Of a stretch of 37,996 nt of DNA, positions 16,674 through 23,794 are shown one piece after another (position 1 is the first letter of the stretch; each line of letters starts with the position of its first letter). The position numbers were made by a program, and so were the translations under genes. Under the pieces are notes generated by a model. The model saw only the letters and a program-made list of their open reading frames with translations, did not search any database and was not told the origin of the DNA. The stretch comes from an uncultured Acetatifactor sp. (GTDB taxonomy: Bacteria > Bacillota > Clostridia > Lachnospirales > Lachnospiraceae). Where the stretch lies: assembly GCA_910586515.1 (NCBI GenBank), contig CAJUGL010000034.1:1-37996 (forward strand), written 5' to 3'.

Positions 16674-17798
16674 CTCTCCTGCAGCTCCGGTCTTTTTTAT
16701 CCGTTCCCGGGCCTGTCTTCTGCGGTTAGTCCTGGCTATCACAAACAGAGAACCCACTATCTCCTTCAGGACATCCTTCGTTCCCTCGTCCACCTCCTTC
16801 AGCGCAGCGATAATACCGTTCATGCTCCGCTTCCACTCCGCCGTAAAATCGATCAGATCCCGGGCCCGGGACGCCCTGATGACCTGGTAAAGCGTATCCA
16901 CAAAGGTTTTCAGCTGCTCCTCGTCAAGGGACAGGATCCACTCATTCAGGGTACTGTCCATATTTTTGCGCCTCTCGTAGAGATCATTTGCCCTGACCAG
17001 GTGGTTGGAAGCAACCTGCCAGGTATAGGGATCATGCTGCAGAAGGCCGAAGGTCCTGCTCTTCACCACCTGGAAATGCATATCCGGCTCAAAAATCATT
17101 CCCACCAGAGAGGAATTGGGCAGTATCTTCACCACCCGGTCCGCTATCCGGCTGTATCCGCCCCTGTCCATCACTTCCGGCCGGAACCCCGGACCGTCCA
17201 GGCTGTATATCCGCAGTATCCGCTCCTGCACTTCCGGCGCACAGTTCATGGCGCTGTACACGGCCAGATTTCCGCCCTTTGAATGACCGCCCACATAGAA
17301 AGGCCCTTTAAATCTGCCGGCAAAGTTCTCCAGATACCGGACGCTGTACTCCTGGCCCGGAACCGGCGTCAGAAAGGCCATGTTGAAATCCTCCTTCCAC
17401 CCTACGATGGTCTCGTCGGTTCCCCTGTACGCCACATAGGCAGTCCCGTCATCCGGAAAACAGACTATGGCCGAAAACTGCGTCTCCCATTTCTCCTCCA
17501 CTATGTTTACATAATATTGAAGCTTCATCTCTCCAAAACGGCGTCCCTGCGTCATCTCCTGAAAAAGCGCTCTGTTTTCTTTTTCGAAGCGAATATCGGC
17601 AAACAGTTTTTCGTAATCCGGGTGTTCCGTCAACTCTTTCAGAATCACCGGCTCCCCATCCTCCCGAAAATCCGGCACCATTCCGTCAAATTTTAAGTAG
17701 GAGAGCTGACACAGGGCAAGGCTGTCCACTTCCGTCAGGGGCATCTCCTGAAACGAATATTTTCCGTATTTTTTCAGATAGTCCACCACAGTACCCAT
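16638..17798 (-). CDS. DUF2974 (Mbeg1-like) alpha/beta-hydrolase
   Basis: The 386-residue protein has an alpha/beta-hydrolase fold with lipase-like features: the early strand AYVAYRGTDETIVGWKEDFNM (120-140) and the nucleophile elbow GGHSKGGNLAVY with S173. This matches DUF2974, common in Lachnospiraceae, with predicted lipase/esterase activity but unknown substrate. The C-terminus is strongly basic (RTNRRRQARERIKK) and cytoplasmic by appearance. The start chosen is the ATG at 17798, with GGGAGG 8 bases before it. An ORF extension to 17882 lacks a ribosome site. Its 3' end overlaps the convergent PuuD-like gene by 36 bases. recJ lies 100 bases upstream on the same strand. Confidence 0.83.
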   Translation of the reverse strand: MGTVVDYLKKYGKYSFQEMPLTEVDSLALCQLSYLKFDGMVPDFREDGEPVILKELTEHPDYEKLFADIRFEKENRALFQEMTQGRRFGEMKLQYYVNIVEEKWETQFSAIVCFPDDGTAYVAYRGTDETIVGWKEDFNMAFLTPVPGQEYSVRYLENFAGRFKGPFYVGGHSKGGNLAVYSAMNCAPEVQERILRIYSLDGPGFRPEVMDRGGYSRIADRVVKILPNSSLVGMIFEPDMHFQVVKSRTFGLLQHDPYTWQVASNHLVRANDLYERRKNMDSTLNEWILSLDEEQLKTFVDTLYQVIRASRARDLIDFTAEWKRSMNGIIAALKEVDEGTKDVLKEIVGSLFVIARTNRRRQARERIKKTGAAGELKVSKKTGKNF

Positions 17799-17898
17799 TC
17801 CGGCTTCCTCCCTTTTATGCCTGTCCGTCCCTGCCGTCGGGCAAAACCGTTTCCCGCCTGACGTAATCCCGGATACAGGCATATAGTATTGCCCCTTT

Positions 17899-19671
17899 TC
17901 AGCAATAATATTGCATGATGTACTGCAGCTCCGTCCTGCCTCTGTAGGTATTTTTCCCCAGCTGGTACGCCACCGACACAGAATAATTCACCTGTCTCTC
18001 ATACAGCTCATCCGCTGCCCCTGAGCCGTATTTGCTGTCCAGAAAGCGCCCGAAGGCATCCAGATCTCCGAAAAACACCAGCTGCTTCTCCTCTCCCTCA
18101 GGCGTGCGCACCCGGTATCTTGCACAGGTTTTGTTGGCTCCCATCTTATGACCCGACAGAAACACAAGATCCTTCTGGGCAAAAAGCGGCCTGGGATTTC
18201 CCACTCCGTAAGGCTCCAGCAATTCCAGCTGGTCCGCAATCTCTTCCGTTGCATACCCCAAAGGCATGGGCACATCTATATGCACGCGAGGAACAAAATC
18301 CTCCTCATCCAGGGCGCATTTTTCATTCAGTTCCCTCCGAAATCCCTCAATGTCTTCCTCCCGCATGGATAATCCGGCAGCCATGGCATGCCCTCCGAAC
18401 CTGGTAAAATAGTGCTTAACCTCCGTCAAGGCCTTGTACATATGATACCCTTCCACCGATCTTCCGGACCCCTTTACGCCTTCTTCCCCCCTGGTGAGAA
18501 TGAACACCGGATGATGATAACGCTCTTTAATGCGTCCGGCAATGATTCCCGCCAGACTCTCATGTACTTCCGGCAGAAAGATCACCATAACCTTATCCCT
18601 GTCCATGTGCAGACTTTCGATGCGGCGCTCCGCCTCCTCCACCCCTCTCAGGGTAAGACTCTTCCGGCTGTCATTCAGGGCTTTCAGCTCTCCCGCAGCG
18701 GTTACGGCCTCTCCCCTGGTTCTGCTCTGCAGAAGCTCCAGCGCTCTCGCCGCCGTGTCCAGCCTGCCGGTGGCATTCAGACACGGACCGATGACAAAGC
18801 CCAGATGATATGTCCCCAGCCTCTCCGGTTCAATGCCGTTGACTTCCATCAATGCCCTTATGCCCGGATTCCGGCTTATTTTTAACCGTTCCAGCCCGGC
18901 CTTCACCAGTATGCGGTTCTCCCCCTTCAATTCCATCACATCGCAGACGGTGGACAGAGCGGCAAACTCCAGCATTTCTTCCAGCGCTTCCTTCAACGCG
19001 CTGCTGCCCGTGCGCTCTGCCAGCGCCTCCGCCAGCTTATAGGCCACGGTACCGCCGCAGATGCCCGGAAACGGATATCCGCACCCTTCCTGCTTCGGGT
19101 CAATGACCGCAGCCGCCTCCGGCAGCAATTCCCTGCGTCCGGTACCTCCAGAACCGATCTCCTCAAACGGCACCTCATGATGATCCGTGACAATGACCCT
19201 GATCCCACAGGCATTGGCAAGGGCAATCTGCGGAGCTGCCGAAATGCCGTTGTCGCAGGTGATAATCATGCCGATGCCATCCTGCTGCGCTTCCCGGATA
19301 AGATTGTCGTTCAGCCCATAGCCGTCATGAATCCTGTGGGGAATGGCGGTATCCGTCCTCGCCCCCAACAACTGCAGAGCAGTGGTCAAAATATAGGATG
19401 CGCAGATGCCGTCCACATCATAATCTCCGATAACCCGTATGGACAGATTCGTTTTCACGGCTTCCAGTATCTCCTCCACCGCCCTGTCCATATCCTTCAG
19501 CAGCCAGGGGGAATGACAGTCCTGCAATGTTCCCCGAAGAAACTGTTCCACCTGGGCCTCTTCTGTCAGATCTCTGTTTCTGAGGACCCGGGCCACCACA
19601 GGACTGATGCCGAATTTCTCAGACCATGCCCTGAAATCCGCCTTCTTTGCCGCCACATACCATTTTTCCAT
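17899..19671 (-). CDS. recJ: Single-stranded-DNA exonuclease RecJ
   Basis: RecJ degrades single-stranded DNA 5' to 3' in recombination and repair. The 590-residue protein has the DHH phosphoesterase motifs: GDYDVDG with D83, D85 and D87; TCDNG with D140; and the signature D163-H164-H165-E. The DHHA1 domain follows with the GSGRS motif near residue 400 and the FGGHAMAAG motif after it. The C-terminal part (EPYGVGNPRPLFA onward) is the RecJ OB domain. Length is normal for Firmicutes. Start at 19671 has AAAGGATG at about 10 bases. Confidence 0.95.
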   Translation of the reverse strand: MEKWYVAAKKADFRAWSEKFGISPVVARVLRNRDLTEEAQVEQFLRGTLQDCHSPWLLKDMDRAVEEILEAVKTNLSIRVIGDYDVDGICASYILTTALQLLGARTDTAIPHRIHDGYGLNDNLIREAQQDGIGMIITCDNGISAAPQIALANACGIRVIVTDHHEVPFEEIGSGGTGRRELLPEAAAVIDPKQEGCGYPFPGICGGTVAYKLAEALAERTGSSALKEALEEMLEFAALSTVCDVMELKGENRILVKAGLERLKISRNPGIRALMEVNGIEPERLGTYHLGFVIGPCLNATGRLDTAARALELLQSRTRGEAVTAAGELKALNDSRKSLTLRGVEEAERRIESLHMDRDKVMVIFLPEVHESLAGIIAGRIKERYHHPVFILTRGEEGVKGSGRSVEGYHMYKALTEVKHYFTRFGGHAMAAGLSMREEDIEGFRRELNEKCALDEEDFVPRVHIDVPMPLGYATEEIADQLELLEPYGVGNPRPLFAQKDLVFLSGHKMGANKTCARYRVRTPEGEEKQLVFFGDLDAFGRFLDSKYGSGAADELYERQVNYSVSVAYQLGKNTYRGRTELQYIMQYYC

Positions 19672-19697
19672 CTTTGATCATCCTTTGCCGTTTTTAA

Positions 19698-19750
19698 AAG
19701 GGGGCGCCGCATTAAGGATTCGACAACTTTCCCTGACGCGGCAGCCCCTT
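19698..19750 (-). terminator. Possible terminator after the NahK-like gene
   Basis: On the minus strand AAGGGGCTGCCGC and GCGGCGCCCCCTT can pair with a small bulge over a ~26-base loop, followed by TTTTAAAAA. The long loop and broken T-tract make this a weak candidate. It lies between the NahK-like gene and recJ. Confidence 0.4.
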
Positions 19751-19831
19751 ATTCCGGATAAATGCCCTTCCCTTTTCCGGTCCGATTTTACTGTTCACTC
19801 ATTCACGGTAACTTCCCAATCTGCTCCCGGA

Positions 19832-20914
19832 TCAGCAATACGCTTTCACGATTTCATCCATCTGTTCCCTGGCGGCCTCCATGTCCCTCACCAGCTTAAA
19901 CTGGGTACGGCATCGGTCAAGATTATGATTCTCCCGATGGATTTTAAAATAGGTATCTCCGTTCAGATAGTCCGTGAGGAAACGCATACCGCACTCAAAA
20001 GTCATCATCATCGCCCCCACCGGAAGCATCCGCTTCTCGTTATCCGTCAGAAGAGAACCGCATTCTCCCAGAAAGCCCCTGGTATAGCAGTCAAAAAGAT
20101 CCGGTTCAAACCTGACCCTGGTCAGATCCGGTTCATCCTCCGCCGCATAGGTGGCCCCGAATCGAATGCTGTCGCCGAAATCATTGACGGACAGACCCGG
20201 CATAACCGTGTCCAGGTCCACCACAGCCAGGGGCAGTCCGCTCTCCGCGTCAAACAGCACATTATTCAGCTTTGTATCATTGTGGGTAACCCGAAGGGGA
20301 AGCTCTCCTCTCTCCTGCATATCCACAAGAACGGACGCGAAATCACGGCGGCTGCGGACAAAAGCTATCTCCTCCGCCACTGACGCCGCTCTTCCCCGAG
20401 CGTCCCTTTTAACCGCTTCCTCGAAGGCAGCATAACGCAATTTCGTATTGTGAAAATCAGGAATGGATTCATACAGGGTGTCCGCCGGAAAATCCGCCAG
20501 CAGCTTCTGAAAATGTCCGAAAGCACATGCGCTGGCATAAAACTGCTCCTGATTCTCACAGCTCTGCAGCGTCATTGTCCCCCGGATAAACGTATATACC
20601 CGCCAGCAGCCTTCCCCTTCCCGATAGAGAGTCCCCCCATCTTCAGTCAGGACTACACTCAAAGTCCCTCTCTGGGGATCCCCGCCCTCCCGGGCAATTT
20701 TCTCCTTAATGAAATCTGTCACCTTGATCACATTGTCCATCAGCGCCTCGGCGTCCTTAAATACCGAAGTGTTAATCCTCTGCAATATGTAATTCTCACC
20801 TGCGTCCGTTTTCAGCAAAAATGTATCGTTGATATGGCCCCCGCCGTAATTTTCGGCGCTGACCGCTCTGCCCTCCAGCCTGAAATGACTTGCGATGTCC
20901 AAAACCTGCTTCAT
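19832..20914 (-). CDS. NahK-like N-acetylhexosamine 1-kinase (APH-fold phosphotransferase)
   Basis: The 360-residue aminoglycoside-phosphotransferase-fold kinase has the ATP loop region GGGHINDTFLL, the catalytic loop LRVTHNDTKLNNVLFD (D213) and the metal-binding VVDLDTVMPG (D233). The order and wording (IASHF, YILQRINTSVF, RVTHNDTKLNN, DLDTVMPG, DFGDSIRFGA, ECGMRFLTDYL) closely resemble, from memory, the bifidobacterial NahK, which phosphorylates GlcNAc and GalNAc at C1 in lacto-N-biose/galacto-N-biose use. The start at 20914 has GGGAG at 7 bases and gives the NahK length. The upstream ATG at 20938 was rejected because its ribosome site would be missing. The usual partner, galacto-N-biose phosphorylase, is not in the window. 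Confidence 0.8.
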   Translation of the reverse strand: MKQVLDIASHFRLEGRAVSAENYGGGHINDTFLLKTDAGENYILQRINTSVFKDAEALMDNVIKVTDFIKEKIAREGGDPQRGTLSVVLTEDGGTLYREGEGCWRVYTFIRGTMTLQSCENQEQFYASACAFGHFQKLLADFPADTLYESIPDFHNTKLRYAAFEEAVKRDARGRAASVAEEIAFVRSRRDFASVLVDMQERGELPLRVTHNDTKLNNVLFDAESGLPLAVVDLDTVMPGLSVNDFGDSIRFGATYAAEDEPDLTRVRFEPDLFDCYTRGFLGECGSLLTDNEKRMLPVGAMMMTFECGMRFLTDYLNGDTYFKIHRENHNLDRCRTQFKLVRDMEAAREQMDEIVKAYC

Positions 20915-20952
20915 ATTTCTTCTCCCATATCCTTCCACATATAATCATGATA

Positions 20953-20981
20953 AGTCTACCCCTTAATGCCGGTGAAGTCAA
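20953..20981 (-). promoter_or_regulatory. Promoter of the NahK-like gene
   Basis: Minus-strand TTGACT (-35), 17-base spacer and TAGACT (-10), about 40 bases before the start codon at 20914. Confidence 0.65.
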
Positions 20982-21004
20982 GTCAAATTTGGACGGCCTT
21001 TTTC

Positions 21005-23281
21005 TCAATGTACGGGAAAACTGTCGTAGGGTCCGTAAACAGAACTCAGCTCCCGGGTTTTTGGCTCAAGCTGCACCGCATAGTACTTTCCGTTGTCTGT
21101 CTCAAAGATATATTCACCCGCAATATTCACCACTTCTGTAATCTCACCGGATTTCAGCCCGGAGTGTGCAAAATACCATTCTGCCGCCTGTTGATCCGTC
21201 ATCTCGTCTATTCCCTCCGGAACCTGCCAAAAAGTCACCGGAGAGTACCACACCACCCGCTCCGAAAAAATGGTTATGCTCTGAACGCATTCCTCGAAAC
21301 CTGCCTCAGCCCCGTAACAGCGGTAGTAAAAAATACGGGATGCGTCCAAATCCGCCGTCGTCTGCCCAAACGAGACACATCCAAAGTTATCTACGAAAAA
21401 ACATGCCTTATCCAGTTTGGTGCCTGTCAGTTCATACAGTTCATAAAGAGCCTGTTTCGCCAAAAAAACCATTCGTTCCGTCAGCGCCCCTCCGTAGACG
21501 GTGCCCAGATCCCATTCGTCCACTGCCGGCAGGGCATAAAACGACTCTCCGTATGTCAAATCCAATGTGGGAAATATCGCCCCCGGAGAATTGTTCTCCT
21601 CCGTATACCGTACCATATGCAGAATATTGTCCCCGTCAAACCGGTAATACTTGACAGAACGCAGCCCGTCTTTATGTTCAGTGGCGCTTTCGATAAGCCC
21701 TTCCTCCCGATTGACCTGCGCATTGGGAATCATGTAGCTTGGAACAAACTGCTTCTCTTCCGGATTCCACAGATAACAATAATAAAGAACATTCCCGTCT
21801 TCTCTCCCGGCCTGAAGACAGAAATCATCATAACCGTCAAAATTGACATCCGCAACGAAAACCGCTCCGTCAGAGGCGGCAGACACCCACTCTCCAGCCT
21901 CCGGCGACGCGCTCTTCCCATTATTGTCCAGGTTCTCCGTCATATACAGAGGTTTTGCGTATAAGGATTCCGCGCCGAAAGACATGCCGCTTCCCCCGGA
22001 ATTCTCCGTCTGTCCGGTATGCAGTACGCTCACTTTCTCCGGATGAATGATCTGAAGATTCTCCTCCTCCCCGTCTCCTACCCGGTTCAGCTCCACACCG
22101 CGGATTAAATAGCCTTTATTTTCCTCCCCGACCTCTCCGCGGACTTTCAGAACATATTTTTCTCCATCTCCCAGATTTACAGACACAATGGCCACGCTTT
22201 CCACGGCCGCATCCTGTTCCTTCCCGTCCCTTTCCTCCTGCCTGTCCGCGATGTCCCCTTCTACCTTTCCCTCCACTCTGCCCGTGAAGGCGACCGCGGA
22301 ACACAGCAGAACCAATGCCAGTCCCGCAGTCAGGGCGCTGATATACTTTTTCGGCCGGCCCACAATCATCATCAAACGTTCTTTCAGCTGCCTTTTCCCT
22401 CCCGACACTGCCGTGGACAGCTGCAGCCCGCCCAGCAAAGAACTTTCTCCGGCGCTGAAGTCCAGCAATATCCTCCCGTAGAAAATCCTTTCTCCCTCTC
22501 CAAGCTCTGCCAGCGTATCCTCGTCGCAGGCCAGTTCACAGTCCTGCCTGGACAAACCTGCAGCCAGCCAAACCAGGGGATTAAACCAGTGCACACAGAT
22601 GCAAAATACCCTCACTACGGCCCATATATGGTCCAGGTGCCTGTAATGAGTCATCTCATGACACAACACATATCTCATGGCTTTACTGTTCCGAATTGCC
22701 TTCGGCGTCAAATATACCGCAGGTCGAAACAGGCCGAACATGCAGGGCGTATCCACTGCTTTCGATATATACACGGGAATCCGGCAATCTGCCGCGCAAT
22801 ACCTTTTTCTGGATGCATAAACCTTCCTGCGATATTGGCGATTCATAATTCCTACGACGCCGGCCGTCAGGAACGTCCCCGCCAGCCAGACGCCTGCCAG
22901 GAAAGACTTTCCGGAAAACCTTGCAGGAATTGCATTTTCCGTCCCGGCACTTCCTACCTCTCCCGTCTCTCTCCGGGAATAGGCAGGGGAAGCGCCGCTT
23001 ACTTTATTCTCCACGGGCAAAGGCTTGTTCCCATTCGCCGCTCTCCGCGGGGAAATCGACTCCCCATCCCCAGTCCCCGGTTCCGAAACCTTCTCCTGAA
23101 TTTGCACTAAGTTCAGCACGCTCAGGCTGCTCTCCGCAAAAGATACCGGAACCAGCAGCCTGACTGCCACCACCAGCCAAAGTGCATAACGGACCCGAAA
23201 TGCCAGCCTGCTCCCAAAAAGATAACGTATCCCCGTTACAAACACAATCAGCACGCTTGCCGTCACAATCCATTCAATCAT
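21005..23281 (-). CDS. BlaR1-like M56 family sensor metalloprotease
   Basis: The 758-residue protein begins with BlaR1/MecR1-type membrane segments (residues 1-60 and 125-148), followed by the M56 zinc-protease domain: VLCHEMTHYRHLDHIW with H208, E209 and H212, and E249 in ECELACDED-like sequence CELACDED. A further membrane segment lies near 315-332. In BlaR1 systems the protease is activated by an external ligand and leads to loss of the BlaI repressor. The ~420-residue outer part here is not a penicillin-binding domain that I can recognise: it has no clear SxxK motif, and includes an EF-hand-like DVNFDGYDDF near residue 480. The signal sensed is therefore unknown and may not be a beta-lactam. 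It overlaps blaI by 8 bases. Confidence 0.85.
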   Translation of the reverse strand: MIEWIVTASVLIVFVTGIRYLFGSRLAFRVRYALWLVVAVRLLVPVSFAESSLSVLNLVQIQEKVSEPGTGDGESISPRRAANGNKPLPVENKVSGASPAYSRRETGEVGSAGTENAIPARFSGKSFLAGVWLAGTFLTAGVVGIMNRQYRRKVYASRKRYCAADCRIPVYISKAVDTPCMFGLFRPAVYLTPKAIRNSKAMRYVLCHEMTHYRHLDHIWAVVRVFCICVHWFNPLVWLAAGLSRQDCELACDEDTLAELGEGERIFYGRILLDFSAGESSLLGGLQLSTAVSGGKRQLKERLMMIVGRPKKYISALTAGLALVLLCSAVAFTGRVEGKVEGDIADRQEERDGKEQDAAVESVAIVSVNLGDGEKYVLKVRGEVGEENKGYLIRGVELNRVGDGEEENLQIIHPEKVSVLHTGQTENSGGSGMSFGAESLYAKPLYMTENLDNNGKSASPEAGEWVSAASDGAVFVADVNFDGYDDFCLQAGREDGNVLYYCYLWNPEEKQFVPSYMIPNAQVNREEGLIESATEHKDGLRSVKYYRFDGDNILHMVRYTEENNSPGAIFPTLDLTYGESFYALPAVDEWDLGTVYGGALTERMVFLAKQALYELYELTGTKLDKACFFVDNFGCVSFGQTTADLDASRIFYYRCYGAEAGFEECVQSITIFSERVVWYSPVTFWQVPEGIDEMTDQQAAEWYFAHSGLKSGEITEVVNIAGEYIFETDNGKYYAVQLEPKTRELSSVYGPYDSFPVH

Positions 23282-23651
23282 CTTGTCTTTCCTCTGCCTG
23301 ATCCAAAATCTGCCTCAGCTCTTCCAACTCTTCTCTGCTCAGCTTTTTCCGCTCCACAAAACTGCTCACCAGCATACTGATACTGCCCTGGTAAACCCTC
23401 TTCAGAAAGCTCTCCGTCTCTCTCTTGGCGGCATCCTCCCTCTTGATCAGGGGAATATATGCTTTCATGGCACCATTGTCCTCACAGGCAATCAGCCCCT
23501 TTCCGCTCATCCTCTTCAACATGGTCAACGTAGTGCTCCTGCTCCATCCTGTCCGCTCCGCCATGTCCGCCACTACCCGGCTCCCTACCTTAGGCGCCTC
23601 CTGCCAAAGACTCTCCATAATATTCCATTCCGCTTCGCTCAAATCTTTCAT
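23274..23651 (-). CDS. BlaI/MecI/CopY family repressor
   Basis: The 125-residue winged-helix repressor opens with LSEAEWNIMESLWQEAP, the classic BlaI start, followed by the DNA-binding helix region (WSRSTTLTMLKRMSGKGLIACE) and a C-terminal dimerisation helix rich in E and L. It should dimerise on dyad operators and be inactivated by proteolysis triggered by its BlaR1-like partner, whose gene overlaps it by 8 bases. Start at 23651 has GGAGGG and AGGA just upstream. Two matching operator dyads cover its own promoter, so autoregulation is strongly indicated. No beta-lactamase gene adjoins it. Confidence 0.92.
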   Translation of the reverse strand: MKDLSEAEWNIMESLWQEAPKVGSRVVADMAERTGWSRSTTLTMLKRMSGKGLIACEDNGAMKAYIPLIKREDAAKRETESFLKRVYQGSISMLVSSFVERKKLSREELEELRQILDQAEERQDD

Positions 23652-23677
23652 TCCTGTTCCCTCCTCCGCTCCGCATT

Positions 23678-23692
23678 GTCTACATCGTAAAC
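23678..23692. promoter_or_regulatory. BlaI-type operator 1
   Basis: GTCTACATCGTAAAC is a 15-bp imperfect dyad (half-sites GTCTACA and GTTTACG) resembling the TACA/TGTA operators of BlaI-family repressors. It covers the predicted transcription start of the blaI-blaR1-like pair. Confidence 0.65.
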
Positions 23693-23694
23693 AT

Positions 23695-23723
23695 ATACTA
23701 CCACAATCTGTCTAACTTGTAAA
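23695..23723 (-). promoter_or_regulatory. Promoter of the blaI-blaR1-like pair
   Basis: Minus-strand TTTACA (-35, 23718-23723), 17-base spacer and TAGTAT (-10, 23695-23700). The -35 box lies inside operator 2 and the start point falls in operator 1. Confidence 0.65.
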
Positions 23724-23724
23724 C
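23710..23724. promoter_or_regulatory. BlaI-type operator 2
   Basis: GTCTAACTTGTAAAC has half-sites GTCTAAC and GTTTACA. Its centre is 32 bp from operator 1, three helical turns, so two repressor dimers could bind the same face of the DNA. Confidence 0.6.
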
Positions 23725-23734
23725 AGGAGGGAAG

Positions 23735-23775
23735 CCAAAATAAAACCGGCTCCCACTCCAGGAACCGGCTTTATT
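23735..23775 (-). terminator. Rho-independent terminator of secDF
   Basis: On the minus strand a 12-bp stem (AAAGCCGGTTCC against GGAGCCGGTTTT with G-U pairs) closes a short loop and is followed by a T-rich tail (TTTTATTTT). It starts about 20 bases after the secDF stop and separates secDF from the blaI promoter. Confidence 0.75.
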
Positions 23776-23794
23776 TATTGTGCTGTATCCTTAC

